Part shown: in pieces, positions 15,464-25,493 of the stretch
How the letters are laid out: every line of letters begins with the position of its first letter
How positions within the stretch are numbered: the first letter of the stretch is position 1
Assembly (NCBI RefSeq): GCF_024055725.1
Contig: NZ_JAMXMX010000019.1
Location: 62,001-126,000, forward strand
Source: Actinoallomurus spadix
GTDB taxonomy: Bacteria > Actinomycetota > Actinomycetes > Streptosporangiales > Streptosporangiaceae
Length of the DNA stretch: 64,000 nucleotides
Direction of reading: 5' to 3'
The notes under the pieces: generated by a model
Database searches by the model: none
The model's input: the letters and a program-made list of their open reading frames with translations, nothing else
Told to the model about the DNA's origin: nothing
Program-made: the position numbers and the translations under genes

Positions 15464-17539
15464 ATGCGACGTGGTTCGACCACGCGGACCGGGAACGGGC
15501 AGGCGAGCACCGGACAGGGCGAGAACGACCCGGCCGGAGCGCAGCGGGGTGAGAACGGGCGGGCCCTCGACGAGCAGGCCCGGGACGGCGCGCGCACCGG
15601 ACAGTCCCGGGATGACGACCGGGACGGCGCGCGGGACGCGGGCGCGGGGCAGGGCCTTGTCGTCGGGGAGATGGCGGCGCTGCCCTGGCAGGCCCACCTG
15701 GGCGAGCTGGCCGCCACGAGCCTGACGGGCATGAGCCGCCGGCTGCCCACGCTGGTCGCGGCCGCCCTCCGCCTCGCCTGGCGGGCGAGCCGGTTCGACA
15801 CGACGGCGACCGTCCTGCTCAACCTCGCCGCGGGCGTCTTCACCGCCTACGGGCTGCTGGCCACGTCCGGCGTCCTCACGGCGCTGTTCGCCGGCGGGGC
15901 GACGCCCGACCGGGTACGGGCGGCCCTGCCGGCGCTCGCCCTGGTGGCGGGGGCGGCGGCGCTGCGCTCCGGGCTGCAGGCGGGCGCGGGCTGGGCGCAG
16001 GCCCGGCTCAAGCCGAGGGTCAACCGTATGGTCGAGACCCGTCTGTTCGACCTGACCATGCGCGTGGACCTGACGGCCTTCGACGACACCGACTTCCACG
16101 ACGCCATGCACCGGGCCCGCCAGCGTGGCCTGTACGAGGCGTCGGCGGTCGTCCAGGAGACGATCGACATCCTGACCGGCCTCGTCGGGCTGACGGCCGC
16201 GGCCGGAGCGCTCGGCGTGCTCCATCCCGTGCTGCTGCCGCTGTTGCTCCTGACGGCGGTGCCCGACGGGTGGGCGGCGGCGCGCTCCGCCCGGATGCGT
16301 TACCTGACGATCTTCACCCTGTCCCCGGTGCGCCGCCGCAAGTGGGTGCTCGCGGACCTGATGGCCGACCGGGACTCCGCCGCGGAGATCCGGGCCTTCA
16401 CGATGCGCGGCTTCCTCGGCCGCGAACACGACCGGCTCGGCACCGAGGAGTGCGCGGTCCACGTCGCTCTCGCCCGCCGTCAGACGGTCGTGCAGGTGCT
16501 GGGTGAGATCGCCGGCGGGCTGGCGACCGGAGCGGTGTACGTCGTGCTGGGCGTCCTGCTCGCGACCGGTGCCCTGCCCCTGGCCGTGGCGGGCACCGCG
16601 GTGCTGGCGATCCGCAGCGGGAAGACCTCGATGGCCTCGCTCCTGTACGCGGTCAACCAGTGCTACGAGTCGGGACTGTACTTCTCCGACTATCTCGAGT
16701 TCTGCGCCGAGGCCGAGCGCCGCGTCCCCGAACGGCGCACCGGTCCGGTGCCGAGGACCTTCGACGTCATCACCGCCGAGGACGTCTGGTTCACCTACCC
16801 GGGAGCGGACGAGCCCAGCCTTCGCGGGGTCTCGGTCCGGGTCCGCGCGGGCCAGGTCGTCGCCCTCGTCGGGGAGAACGGCTCGGGTAAGACGACGCTG
16901 GCCAAGATCCTGGCGGGTCTGTACCGGCCCGACGGGGGCGAGGTGCGCTGGGACGCCGCCCGCCTGTCCGAGGTCGACCTCGAGGGTCTCCGCGAGAACA
17001 TCGCGATGATCCCGCAGGACTACACGCACTGGCCGATGACGGCGCGGCACAACATCGCGATGGGGCGTACGCCCGACGACGCCCTGATCACCGAGGCGGC
17101 CAGGGCCTCCGGGGCGGACGAGGTCATCGAGCCGCTGTCGAACGGGTACGGCACGCTGCTCGACCGGCGCTTCAAGGACGGCCACGAGCTGTCGGGCGGG
17201 CAGTGGCAGCGGATCGCGGTCGCGCGCGGCTTCTACCGGGACGCTTCACTGCTGATCTGCGACGAGCCCACCGCGGCCCTCGACGCCCGTGCCGAGAACG
17301 CGCTGTTCGAGCGGATCCGCGGCCACGCCGACGGCCGTACGGTCCTGCTGATCACGCACCGGCTCGCCAGCGTCCGCCACGCCGACCAGGTCTACGTCCT
17401 CGACCACGGCCGGGTCGTGGAGGAGGGGACGCCCGCCGCGCTGCTGGCGGCCGGTGGCGTCTTCAGCGAGCTGTACGACCTGCAGGCCCGGGCGTACCGG
17501 CTGGCCGGACAGCCGCACGAGCCCGGCCCGGCCCGGTGA
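15464..17539 (+). CDS. ABC exporter, fused permease and ATPase (type IV half-transporter)
   Basis: 691 residues. The first ~65 residues are glycine-, arginine- and aspartate-rich and probably disordered. A six-helix exporter domain spans about 100-370, and the nucleotide-binding domain about 430-680: Walker A GENGSGKTT near 470, Q-loop IPQDYTHWP, signature LSGGQ near 575, Walker B LLICDEPTAALD near 595, and the H-loop LLITHRLASVRHAD. The half-transporter acts as a dimer. It resembles actinobacterial exporters next to natural-product or lantibiotic genes, but no such genes are adjacent. GGGGGAGG, 5 bp before the ATG at 15464, decides the start. Confidence 0.93.
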   Translation: MRRGSTTRTGNGQASTGQGENDPAGAQRGENGRALDEQARDGARTGQSRDDDRDGARDAGAGQGLVVGEMAALPWQAHLGELAATSLTGMSRRLPTLVAAALRLAWRASRFDTTATVLLNLAAGVFTAYGLLATSGVLTALFAGGATPDRVRAALPALALVAGAAALRSGLQAGAGWAQARLKPRVNRMVETRLFDLTMRVDLTAFDDTDFHDAMHRARQRGLYEASAVVQETIDILTGLVGLTAAAGALGVLHPVLLPLLLLTAVPDGWAAARSARMRYLTIFTLSPVRRRKWVLADLMADRDSAAEIRAFTMRGFLGREHDRLGTEECAVHVALARRQTVVQVLGEIAGGLATGAVYVVLGVLLATGALPLAVAGTAVLAIRSGKTSMASLLYAVNQCYESGLYFSDYLEFCAEAERRVPERRTGPVPRTFDVITAEDVWFTYPGADEPSLRGVSVRVRAGQVVALVGENGSGKTTLAKILAGLYRPDGGEVRWDAARLSEVDLEGLRENIAMIPQDYTHWPMTARHNIAMGRTPDDALITEAARASGADEVIEPLSNGYGTLLDRRFKDGHELSGGQWQRIAVARGFYRDASLLICDEPTAALDARAENALFERIRGHADGRTVLLITHRLASVRHADQVYVLDHGRVVEEGTPAALLAAGGVFSELYDLQARAYRLAGQPHEPGPAR

Positions 17540-17551
17540 TCCCGGCGCGGG

Positions 17552-18301
17552 TCAGACGGTGGCGTGCCGCCGGATCCACTCGTACATCGCGACGCCGCTG
17601 GCCACTCCGGCGTTGATCGAGCGGGTCGACCCGAACTGCGGGATGTGCAGGACGACGTCGGCGGCCTCCCGGGCCTCCTCCGACAGACCCGGTCCCTCCT
17701 GGCCGAAGAGCATGAGGCACGCGGCCGGCAGCTCCGCGCTCTGGATCGGGCGGGACCCGGGCAGGTTGTCGATGCCGATGATCGGCAGGTCGCGCCCACG
17801 GCACCACGCCACGAGATCGCTCGTCGCCGGATGGTGGCGTACGTGCTGGTAGCGGTCGGTGACCATGGCGCCGCGCCGATTCCAGCGCCGCCGGCCGACG
17901 ATGTGCACCTCCGCGGCGAGGAACGCGTTGGCGTTGCGGACGACCGCGCCGATGTTGAAGTCGTGCTGCCAGTTCTCGACGGCGACGTGGAAGGGATGCC
18001 GCCGGGCGTCGAGGTCGGCGACGATCGCCTCGTTGCTCCAGTAGCGGTACTCGTCGACGACGTTGCGGCGGTCGCCGCCCGCGAGCAGCGCCGGGTCGAG
18101 CCGGGGGTCGTCCGGCCAGGGCAGCGGGTGCGGCCCGACTCCCACGGGCCCGGCCCCGGCCTCCGGGGCGGCCACGGTCTCCGGGCCGGCCACGGGCCTC
18201 GCGCCGTTCGGCGGGGCGGCCACGGGCGCGGCCGCGCCGTTTCGCGGCGTCGGGTCGCCGGCCGGGTTTTGGCGGGGAGCGGGTGCGACGTCGGACGTCA
18301 T
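17552..18301 (-). CDS. SpoU/TrmH family RNA 2'-O-methyltransferase
   Basis: 249 residues. An alanine/proline-rich N-terminal extension of ~75 residues precedes the SPOUT domain. Motif 1 is HPFHVAVENWQHDFNIGAVVRNAN, motif 2 LPAACLMLFGQEGPGLS, and motif 3 IPQFGSTRSINAGVASGVAMYEW, the SAM-binding trefoil knot. The family methylates ribose 2'-OH in tRNA or rRNA; the target is not readable from sequence. Start either at 18301 or at an ATG 12 bp upstream; neither has a strong ribosome-binding site. Convergent with the ABC exporter. Confidence 0.9.
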   Translation of the reverse strand: MTSDVAPAPRQNPAGDPTPRNGAAAPVAAPPNGARPVAGPETVAAPEAGAGPVGVGPHPLPWPDDPRLDPALLAGGDRRNVVDEYRYWSNEAIVADLDARRHPFHVAVENWQHDFNIGAVVRNANAFLAAEVHIVGRRRWNRRGAMVTDRYQHVRHHPATSDLVAWCRGRDLPIIGIDNLPGSRPIQSAELPAACLMLFGQEGPGLSEEAREAADVVLHIPQFGSTRSINAGVASGVAMYEWIRRHATV

Positions 18302-18505
18302 GGGCCAGAGCATAGAAGGTGACCGCGGCCGCTTCGGCGCGTCCGGCGGCGGTGGGCCCGGTCCGGCTCCGCGTGCCCGCCGCGGGCGGCGACAGTCCGT
18401 CCGGGACCCCAGGGCGTACCGCCGCCTCCCGCCGGCGTGAGCCCGCCGATCGACAGGGGGTTCCTGATCGCCGCGAATGTCGGTGGACGCCGTCATAATC
18501 GGCGG

Positions 18506-19681
18506 ATGACCGTACGGGCGATCAAGGCAGAGGAGCGCCGGGCGCGTCTCGGCGCGCGGCACCGTCTCGCGGATCCGGCGGACACCGTCGTCGACGTCGC
18601 TCAGGCGCTGGTTGCGCTGCACGGCACCGATCCGGCGTCGGTGCACCTCGCCGCGGCGGCCCGGATGCGCGTGCCGGATGTCGGCGCGGTGGAGCGGGCG
18701 CTGTACGACGACCGCCTGCTGTTGCGGATGCTGGCCATGCGGCGGACGGTCTTCACGGTTCCGGCCGAGTCGGCCCCGGTGGTCCAGGCGGCCTGCTCCG
18801 ACGAGGTGGCGCGGCGCGAGCGCCGCAAGACCCTGCGGTTCATCGAGCAGGCGGGCCTCGGCGACGACGCCTGGCTGCGCGAGGTGGAGGAGGCCACGGT
18901 CGCCGCGCTACGGGCCCGCGGCGAGGCGTTCGCCGCCGATCTGTCCGCCGACGTGCCCCGGCTGAAGGAGCGCATCCTCCTCGCGGAGGGCAAGGCGTAC
19001 GAGGCACGGCCGACCATCGCCAACCGGGTGCTGCTCGGCCTGGCCGCGGAGGGCCGGGTCGTCCGCGGCCGGCCGCGCGGCTCCTGGACGAGCAGCCAGT
19101 TCAGCTGGTCTCCGATCGAGGCGTGGCTGCCCGGCGGGCTGCCGCGCGTCCCCGCGGAGGAGGCGCGGGCCGAGCTGGTCCGCCGGTGGCTCGGCGCGTA
19201 CGGGCCCGGGACCGTCTCCGATCTGAAGTGGTGGACCGGTCTCACCCTCACCCAGGTCAGGAAGGCGCTGGAACGGATCGCCGTCGCGCGGGTCGAGCTC
19301 GCCGGCGAGGACGGGTACGTCCTGGCCGAGGACGTGGAGCCCGTGCCCGATCCGGGGCCCTGGGTCGCCCTGCTGCCCGCTCTGGACCCGACGGTCATGG
19401 GCTGGGCGGGACGCGACTGGTATCTCGGCGGGCACGGCCCGCTCCTGTTCGACCGCAACGGCAACGCCGGCCCCACGGTCTGGTGCGACGGGCGGGTCGT
19501 CGGCGGCTGGGCGCAGCGCGCCGACGGCGAGGTGGTCCACCGGCTGCTGGAGGACGTCGGCGCGGAGGCGGCCGCGGCGATCGCCGCCGAGGCCGCCCGG
19601 CTCACCTCGTGGCTGGGCCCCGTCCGGCTCGCCCCCCGCGCCCGGGGTCGATCCCCGGTCGAGGCGGAGCTCGTCGCCTGA
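18506..19681 (+). CDS. Winged-helix DNA-binding domain protein (HTH_42 / YcaQ-like)
   Basis: 391 residues with the pattern of the HTH_42 family: LADPADTVVDVAQALVALHG at the start, RMLAMRRTVFTVP, the central WLGAYGPGTVSDLKWWTGLT and the LLPALDPTVMGWAGRDWYLG segment. The family includes YcaQ/AlkX DNA glycosylases that unhook interstrand crosslinks, as well as AlkZ-like proteins in antibiotic clusters. The QxD-type catalytic motif of the glycosylases is not something I can point to confidently here. It stands alone between a divergent SpoU gene and convergent hrpA. Confidence 0.85.
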   Translation: MTVRAIKAEERRARLGARHRLADPADTVVDVAQALVALHGTDPASVHLAAAARMRVPDVGAVERALYDDRLLLRMLAMRRTVFTVPAESAPVVQAACSDEVARRERRKTLRFIEQAGLGDDAWLREVEEATVAALRARGEAFAADLSADVPRLKERILLAEGKAYEARPTIANRVLLGLAAEGRVVRGRPRGSWTSSQFSWSPIEAWLPGGLPRVPAEEARAELVRRWLGAYGPGTVSDLKWWTGLTLTQVRKALERIAVARVELAGEDGYVLAEDVEPVPDPGPWVALLPALDPTVMGWAGRDWYLGGHGPLLFDRNGNAGPTVWCDGRVVGGWAQRADGEVVHRLLEDVGAEAAAAIAAEAARLTSWLGPVRLAPRARGRSPVEAELVA

Positions 19682-19690
19682 CGGGGCGGT

Positions 19691-19704
19691 GGCCTCAGGA
19701 GGCC
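19691..19704. terminator. Short hairpin between convergent genes
   Basis: GGCCTCAGGAGGCC forms a 6-bp stem with a 2-base loop (or 5-bp with a 4-base loop), and its core is repeated directly afterwards, inside the last codons of hrpA. It lies between the stop of the winged-helix gene (19681) and the stop of hrpA (19709) and may serve both. No T run follows. Confidence 0.35.
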
Positions 19705-19708
19705 GGCC

Positions 19709-22700
19709 TCAGGAGGCGGTGGCCTGGTCGAGGGCCTTGAGGATGCGTTTCTCCGACACGGGGTAGGCGGTGCCGAGCTGCTGGGCGAAGAAGCTGACCC
19801 GCAGTTCCTCGATCATCCAGCGGACCCGCCGGATCTCCGCGTTGCCGGGCCTGGCGTCGCGGGCCCGGATGTAGGCCGCCTCGACCTGCTGGACCCGCTG
19901 CATGCGCTGGCGGTCGCCGTACGGGTCCTCGGGGAGCTTGTCGAGCCGGCGTTCGACCGCCCGCAGGTAGCGCAGGAGGTCGGGCAGCCGGCGGCGGCCG
20001 GTGACGGTGACGAAACCGGGATAGATGAGCCGGGACAGCTGCGCCCGGATGTCGGTCAGCGCCGGGATCAGCGTCGGGCTGTTCGTGCTCTTCAGCCCGC
20101 GGTCGACCTGGTGCGCCGCCGCCAGGACGCGCTGCACGTGGGCGAGGACGTCGGCGGCGGTGTCGGCGAGGTCGGCGCGGACGTGATCGGTCAGGCGGCG
20201 GAAGCTTGCCTCGTCCCACGCGGGGCCGCCGCCCTCGGTGATCAGATGGTCCGCGGCGCAGGCGATGCAGTCGTCCAGCAGCGCCGGGACGCCGCCGTGG
20301 GGATTGTGACTGAGCACCAGCTTGGCCTGGTTGTCCAGCCTGCTCTGCAGGTACTTCAGCGGGGACGGGCTGTTCAGCAGGACGAGCCGCCGGGTGCCGC
20401 GCCACATCGCCCGCTCCTGCTCGGCCTCGGTGGCGTACGTGCGCACGGCGACGCTGTCGCCCTCGTCGGTCAGCGCCGGATACGCCCTGACCCGGCCCTG
20501 CTCGTACACGCGCGGGAGCGTGCCGATGTCCCAGCCGCGCAGGCCCGTCCGTTCGAGGTCGTCGGCGGCCTTCGACAGCGTCGCGGAGACCTTCGGCGCC
20601 AGGCGGCGCTTCAGCGCGGTGAGGTCCTTGCCCTCGGCGAGGGTGCGCCGCCGGTCGGTCACCCGGTAGGTGATCTTCAGGTGGTCGGGGACGCGGGACA
20701 GGTCCCACGCCTCGCGCGGGACGGTGACGCCGGTCATCGCGCGCAGCTCGCGTTCCAGGACGTCGAGGAGGGGCCCCGAGCCGGGGGTCATGCGCGCCAG
20801 CACCTCACGGGCGACGTTCGGCGCGGGAACGAAGTTGACGCGCAGCTGCTTGGGCAGCGACCGGATCAGCTCGGTCACCAGGTCCTGCCGCAGGCCCGGG
20901 ATCTGCCAGTCGAACTCCTCGCCGTCGACCTGGTTCAGCACCGGCAGCGGGATGTGCACGGTCACGCCGTCGGCGTCCGTGCCCGGTTCGAACTGGTACG
21001 ACAGCCGGAACCGATGCCCGTCCGCCTGCCAGGCGTCGGGATAGTCGGCCTGGCTGACCTCCCCGGCGGCATCGTTGACCAGCATGGACGTCGAGAAGGT
21101 GAGCAGCTCCGGCTCGTCGCGCTGCGTCTTCTTCCACCAGGCGTCGAAGTGACGCGCGGAGACGACGTCGGCGGGGACGCGCTCGTCGTAGAACGCGAAC
21201 AGGGTGTCGTCGTCGACGACGATGTCGCGGCGCCGCGCCCGGTGCTCCAGCTCCTCGGCCTGCTCGAGCAGCCGGCGGTTGTCGCGCAGGAACCGGTGGT
21301 GGGAGTCCCAGTCGCCCTCGACCAGCGCGTGCCGGATGAACAGCTCCCGGCACAGCTCCGGGTCGATCCTGCCGTAGTTGACCTTGCGCTGCGCCACGAT
21401 CGGCACGCCGTACAGCGTGACCTTCTCGTACGCCATCACGGCGCCCTGGTTCTTCTCCCAGTGCGGCTCGCTGTACGTGCGCTTGACCAGGTGGCCGGCG
21501 AGCGGCTCGACCCACTCCGGCTCGATCTTGGCGGCCATGCGCGCCCACAGCCGGGACGTCTCGACCAGCTCCGCCGCCATCACCCAGCGCGGCGGCCGCT
21601 TGGCGAGCGCCGAACCCGGGAAGATAGCGAACCGGGCGTTCCGGGCGCCGAGGTACTCGCGCGGGCCGCGCCGGGCATCGTCCTTACCGCCGCCGCCGTT
21701 CTTCTTCTCGGTGTCCAGCAGGCCGACGTGGGACAGCAGGCCCGCCAGGAGCGACACGTGGACGCGCTGCGGGTCGGCGGGCGTGGAGTTCATCGTGACG
21801 CCGAGGTCCTTGCCGACCTGCCGCAGCTGCCCGTAGATGTCCTGCCACTCGCGGATGCGCAGGTAGTGGAGGTACTCCTGCTTGCACAGCCTGCGGAACT
21901 GGTTGCCGGACAGCTCCTTCTGGCGCTCCCGCAGGTAGTTCCACAGGTTGAGGTACGCGAGGAAGTCCGACTCCTTGTCGGCGAACCGGGCGTGCTGCTG
22001 GTCGGCGGCGGCCCGCTTGTCGGCCGGGCGCTCGCGAGGATCCTGGATCGACAGGGCGGCCGCGATCACCATGACCTCGTGCACGCAGCCGTTCCGGTCG
22101 GCCTCCAGCACCATGCGGGCCAGCCGCGGGTCGACGGGGAGCTGCGCGAGCTTGCGGCCCAGCTGCGTCAGCCGGTCGCCGTCGAGCGCGCCGAGCTCCT
22201 GCAGGAGGTTCACGCCGTCCTTGACGTTGCGGCGGTCCGGCGGGTCGATGAACGGGAAGTCGAGGATGTCACCGAGCCCCAGGTCGGTCATCTGCAGGAT
22301 GACCGACGCGAGGTTGGTGCGCAGGATCTCCGCGTCGGTGTACTCCGGGCGCGCGAGGAAGTCCTCCTCGGAGTACAGCCGGATGCAGATGCCCTCCGAG
22401 ACGCGGCCGCAGCGGCCCTTGCGCTGGTTGGCCGACGCCTGGGAGACCGGCTCGATCGGCAGCCGCTGGACCTTCGTACGGTGGCTGTAGCGCGAGATGC
22501 GGGCGGTGCCCGGGTCGATGACGTACTTGATGCCCGGAACGGTCAGCGACGTCTCGGCGACGTTGGTGGCCAGGACGATGCGCCGGCCGCGGTGCGCCTG
22601 GAACACCCGGTGCTGCTCGGCCGTCGACAGCCGGGCGAACAGCGGCAGCACCTCGGTGTTCTTCAGTTTGCGCTTCTCCAGCGCGTCGGCGGTGTCGCGG

Positions 22701-23581
22701 ATCTCCCGCTCGCCGGACAGGAACACCAGGACGTCGCCCGGCTCCTCCAGGGCCAGCTCGTCCACGGCGTCCAGGATCGCCTGGACCTGGTCGTCGTCCT
22801 CCTCGACCGGGCGGTAGCGCACCTCCACCGGGTAGGTGCGGCCGGACACCTCGACGATCGGCGCGTCGTCGAAGTGCTTGGAGAACCGCTCGGGGTCGAT
22901 CGTCGCCGAGGTGATGATCACCTTGAGGTCGGGGCGCTTGGGCAGCAGCCGCTTGAGGTAGCCCAGGATGAAGTCGATGTTCAGGCTGCGCTCGTGCGCC
23001 TCGTCGATGATCAGCGTGTCGTAGCGGCGCAGCAGCCGGTCGCGGGACATCTCGGCGAGGAGGATGCCGTCGGTCATCAGCTTGACCAGCGTGTCCTCGC
23101 CGGAGTGGTCGGCGAAGCGCACCTGGTAGCCGACGGTCTCGCCGAGCTCGGTGCCCAGCTCCTCCGCGATCCGGTCGGCGACCGTCCGCGCGGCCAGCCG
23201 GCGCGGCTGCGTGTGCCCGATCAGCCCCTTGACGCCGCGCCCCAGCTCCAGGCAGATCTTGGGCAGCTGGGTGGTCTTGCCGGACCCGGTCTCACCCGCG
23301 ACGATCACGACCTGATGGTCCGCGACGGCCTTGAGGATCTCGTCCTTCTTCTGGCTGACCGGCAGCGCCTCGGGATACGTGACCGGCGGGATCGCGGCGC
23401 GGCGGCGGGCGACGCGGCGCTCCGCGGCCTCCACCTCCGCGGTGACCTCGGCGAGGATCTTCTCCCTGGCCTCGGCGGCGCGCACCTTGCGCAGTCCGTC
23501 GAGACGACGACGTAGCCGATGCCGGTCACGCAGCATCAGCTCGGGCAGGCGGGTCTGCAGGTCGGTAATCGAGGATCCCAT
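19709..23581 (-). CDS. hrpA: ATP-dependent RNA helicase HrpA (DEAH box)
   Basis: 1290 residues, normal for actinobacterial HrpA. Motif I GETGSGKTT is at 96-104, motif II DEAH near 192, motif III SATID, and motif VI QRKGRCGR. The helicase core is followed by the winged-helix/ratchet and OB regions and the long C-terminal DUF3418 region, ending in LGTAYPVSEKRILKALDQA. HrpA unwinds structured RNA and resolves stalled or collided ribosomes on mRNA. The ATG at 23581 gives the usual MGSSITDLQTRLPELMLRDR start; the extra upstream frame is proline-rich and not conserved. No strong Shine-Dalgarno is visible. Confidence 0.96.
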   Translation of the reverse strand: MGSSITDLQTRLPELMLRDRHRLRRRLDGLRKVRAAEAREKILAEVTAEVEAAERRVARRRAAIPPVTYPEALPVSQKKDEILKAVADHQVVIVAGETGSGKTTQLPKICLELGRGVKGLIGHTQPRRLAARTVADRIAEELGTELGETVGYQVRFADHSGEDTLVKLMTDGILLAEMSRDRLLRRYDTLIIDEAHERSLNIDFILGYLKRLLPKRPDLKVIITSATIDPERFSKHFDDAPIVEVSGRTYPVEVRYRPVEEDDDQVQAILDAVDELALEEPGDVLVFLSGEREIRDTADALEKRKLKNTEVLPLFARLSTAEQHRVFQAHRGRRIVLATNVAETSLTVPGIKYVIDPGTARISRYSHRTKVQRLPIEPVSQASANQRKGRCGRVSEGICIRLYSEEDFLARPEYTDAEILRTNLASVILQMTDLGLGDILDFPFIDPPDRRNVKDGVNLLQELGALDGDRLTQLGRKLAQLPVDPRLARMVLEADRNGCVHEVMVIAAALSIQDPRERPADKRAAADQQHARFADKESDFLAYLNLWNYLRERQKELSGNQFRRLCKQEYLHYLRIREWQDIYGQLRQVGKDLGVTMNSTPADPQRVHVSLLAGLLSHVGLLDTEKKNGGGGKDDARRGPREYLGARNARFAIFPGSALAKRPPRWVMAAELVETSRLWARMAAKIEPEWVEPLAGHLVKRTYSEPHWEKNQGAVMAYEKVTLYGVPIVAQRKVNYGRIDPELCRELFIRHALVEGDWDSHHRFLRDNRRLLEQAEELEHRARRRDIVVDDDTLFAFYDERVPADVVSARHFDAWWKKTQRDEPELLTFSTSMLVNDAAGEVSQADYPDAWQADGHRFRLSYQFEPGTDADGVTVHIPLPVLNQVDGEEFDWQIPGLRQDLVTELIRSLPKQLRVNFVPAPNVAREVLARMTPGSGPLLDVLERELRAMTGVTVPREAWDLSRVPDHLKITYRVTDRRRTLAEGKDLTALKRRLAPKVSATLSKAADDLERTGLRGWDIGTLPRVYEQGRVRAYPALTDEGDSVAVRTYATEAEQERAMWRGTRRLVLLNSPSPLKYLQSRLDNQAKLVLSHNPHGGVPALLDDCIACAADHLITEGGGPAWDEASFRRLTDHVRADLADTAADVLAHVQRVLAAAHQVDRGLKSTNSPTLIPALTDIRAQLSRLIYPGFVTVTGRRRLPDLLRYLRAVERRLDKLPEDPYGDRQRMQRVQQVEAAYIRARDARPGNAEIRRVRWMIEELRVSFFAQQLGTAYPVSEKRILKALDQATAS

Positions 23582-23783
23582 CGCAACCGGAAGGATAGGC
23601 AGGCAGCCGGACGGTCCAGCCTCCGGCGTCCACCGTGCCCGATCGGCGGGCACCGCGCCACCCGATTTCCGCCGCCCTCAGGCCGGCGGACCGGGGCCCA
23701 CGTTCCAACACCGTTCCGTCGTGATCTGTTCCGGGTCGATCACCCGGGCCGGATTCCGCCAGGGATCTCGCCCGGTGACCCGC

Positions 23784-24491
23784 TTACTCCAGCCAGATGA
23801 GGCCCGCGAACCGGCCGGTGCGGCCCTCACGGCGGTAGGAGTACAGCTCGGGGCTCTCGATCGTGCAGCGCGCGTCGTGCCGTACGTCGGTCACGCCGGC
23901 GGCCGTGAGCTGCGCGGTGATCCCCGCCCTGATGTCGAGCGCGGGCGTTCCCTGCCGGGTCGTCGACCAGGCCGCGGGCAGCACCGCCGCCACCTCGTCG
24001 CGCAGTTCGGCGGACACCTCGTAACACGAACCGCAGGCGTTCGGGCCGATCAGCGCGACCATCCGGGCCGGGTCGGCGCCCCGCCCCGCCATCGCCTCGA
24101 CCAGCGCGGGGACCACGCCTGCGGCCGTGCCCGCGCGGCCCGCGTGCGCGCCGCCCACCAGCCGCGCGACCGGATCGGCGACCAGCACCGGCGCGCAGTC
24201 GGCGACGAGCACCGCCAGCGCCAGGCCCGTCTCGCCGGTGTAGACGCCGTCGAGGGCCGGTGGATCGTCGCCGAACGGCCCGGTGACGTACCGGACGTCG
24301 GCACTGTGCACCTGGCGCATGTAGACGACCCGTTCGACGCCGAGCTCGGCGGCGGTCTTGGCGCGGTTCTCCCGGACCACGGCCGGATCGTCCCCGACCC
24401 CGCCACCGAGGTTGCGCGAGTCGTACGGCGCGGCGCTCGTCCCGCCGGACCGGTCGGTGATGACGGCGCCCACTCCATCGGCCAGCTGCAT
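23784..24491 (-). CDS. pgeF: Peptidoglycan editing factor PgeF (multicopper polyphenol oxidase / YfiH family)
   Basis: 235 residues. Family motifs are present: DSRNLGGGVGDD, YMRQVHSADV, VLVADCAPVLVAD, GGAHAGRAGTAAGVV and IGPNACGSCYEV, with the conserved His and Cys residues of the purine-nucleoside-phosphorylase-like metal site. PgeF/YlmD proteins act on misincorporated peptidoglycan precursors and have purine nucleoside activity. In actinomycetes the gene usually sits beside ftsZ and ylmE; here it does not, so it may be a second copy. Upstream lies a 203-bp divergent region shared with the pca operon. Confidence 0.9.
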   Translation of the reverse strand: MQLADGVGAVITDRSGGTSAAPYDSRNLGGGVGDDPAVVRENRAKTAAELGVERVVYMRQVHSADVRYVTGPFGDDPPALDGVYTGETGLALAVLVADCAPVLVADPVARLVGGAHAGRAGTAAGVVPALVEAMAGRGADPARMVALIGPNACGSCYEVSAELRDEVAAVLPAAWSTTRQGTPALDIRAGITAQLTAAGVTDVRHDARCTIESPELYSYRREGRTGRFAGLIWLE

Positions 24492-24636
24492 CGGCCCGTT
24501 CCTCCCTGCTCTCGGCTCCCAGACGTTACCAATCAGCCCGCCGGCCGCCCGCGCGACGCGGTCCAGGCGGCGAGGACCCGGCGCTCCTCGGCCCGGCGGG
24601 ATCTTTCGCGGCCGGCGGAAGCCGAGGCCCCGGGAT

Positions 24637-24651
24637 TTCCGCTCAGCGGAA
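24637..24651. promoter_or_regulatory. Palindrome upstream of pcaI, probable IclR-type operator
   Basis: TTCCGCTCAGCGGAA is a perfect 15-bp palindrome ending 43 bp before the pcaI start. A near-identical site occurs before pobA at 31266. Both target operons belong to one pathway and an IclR-type regulator gene sits between them, so this is probably its operator. Confidence 0.65.
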
Positions 24652-24694
24652 GGGAGGGGGTGGCCGGGAGGACGCGGATTGGCAGGGTGGGGAC

Positions 24695-25456
24695 ATGGAC
24701 AAGGTGCTTCCCTCGGCGGCGGAGGCCGTGGCGGACATCGGCGACGGCGCGTCGATCGCGGTCGGCGGGTTCGGGCTGTGCGGTGTCCCCTTCACGTTGA
24801 TCGACGCGCTCTACGAACGGGGCAGTTCGGAGCTGTCGATCGTGTCGAACAACTGCGGCACCATCGGCCGGGGGCTGGGACGCCTCCTGGACGCCGGGCG
24901 GATCACCCGGGCGATGGGGTCCTACGTCGGGGAGAACAAGGAGCTCGCCCGGCGCTACCTGTCGGGGGAGATCGAGCTCGAACTCGTGCCGCAGGGAACG
25001 TTGTCGGAGCGCCTGCGCGCGGGCGGAAGCGGGATTCCGGCGTTCTACACCCCCGCGGGCGTCGGCACGCTCGTCGCGGAGGGCGGCCTGCCATGGCGGT
25101 ACGGGCCGGACGGCGACGTCGTCGTGGCCTCCCCGCCGAAGGAGGTCCGCGAGTTCGGCGGTCGGTCGTACGTCCTGGAGGAGAGCGTCCGGACCGACTT
25201 CGCCCTCGTGCGCGCCGCGCGCGGGGATCGGCACGGCAACCTGGTCTTCGACAAGGCCGCCCGGAACTTCAACCCCCTCTGCGCCATGGCGGCCCGGACC
25301 GCGATCGCCGAGGTCGACGAGCTCGTCGACTTCCTCGACCCGGACGAGATCCACCTGCCGGGGATCTTCGTTCGGCGCGTGGTCGCGCTCACGCCGGAGC
25401 AGGCCGCCGACAAGCCGATCGAGAAGCGCACCGTGAGCAAGGCCCAGAGCGAGTGA
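24695..25456 (+). CDS. pcaI: 3-oxoadipate CoA-transferase, alpha subunit
   Basis: 253 residues of a class I CoA-transferase A subunit: [20 protein letters not shown], the [20 protein letters not shown] segment and [14 protein letters not shown] near residue 185. With PcaJ it moves CoA from succinyl-CoA to 3-oxoadipate in the cytoplasm. It is the first gene of the run pcaI-J-H-G-B-D-C, which mostly overlaps end to start. ScoA (acetoacetate transferase) is the main alternative; the operon settles it as PcaI. The ATG is preceded by a purine-rich GGGTGGGG. Confidence 0.92.
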   Translation: MDKVLPSAAEAVADIGDGASIAVGGFGLCGVPFTLIDALYERGSSELSIVSNNCGTIGRGLGRLLDAGRITRAMGSYVGENKELARRYLSGEIELELVPQGTLSERLRAGGSGIPAFYTPAGVGTLVAEGGLPWRYGPDGDVVVASPPKEVREFGGRSYVLEESVRTDFALVRAARGDRHGNLVFDKAARNFNPLCAMAARTAIAEVDELVDFLDPDEIHLPGIFVRRVVALTPEQAADKPIEKRTVSKAQSE

Positions 25457-25493
25457 GAAGGCCGGGCGACCTACCGATGAGCCGGGGCGGGAA

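Noticed and set aside
20111-23515. Open frame of 1134 codons on the strand opposite hrpA
   Set aside because: It is a shadow of hrpA caused by GC-rich third positions; the translation is low-complexity (Val/Gly/Arg/Asp-rich) without any domain, while the opposite strand has every DEAH motif.
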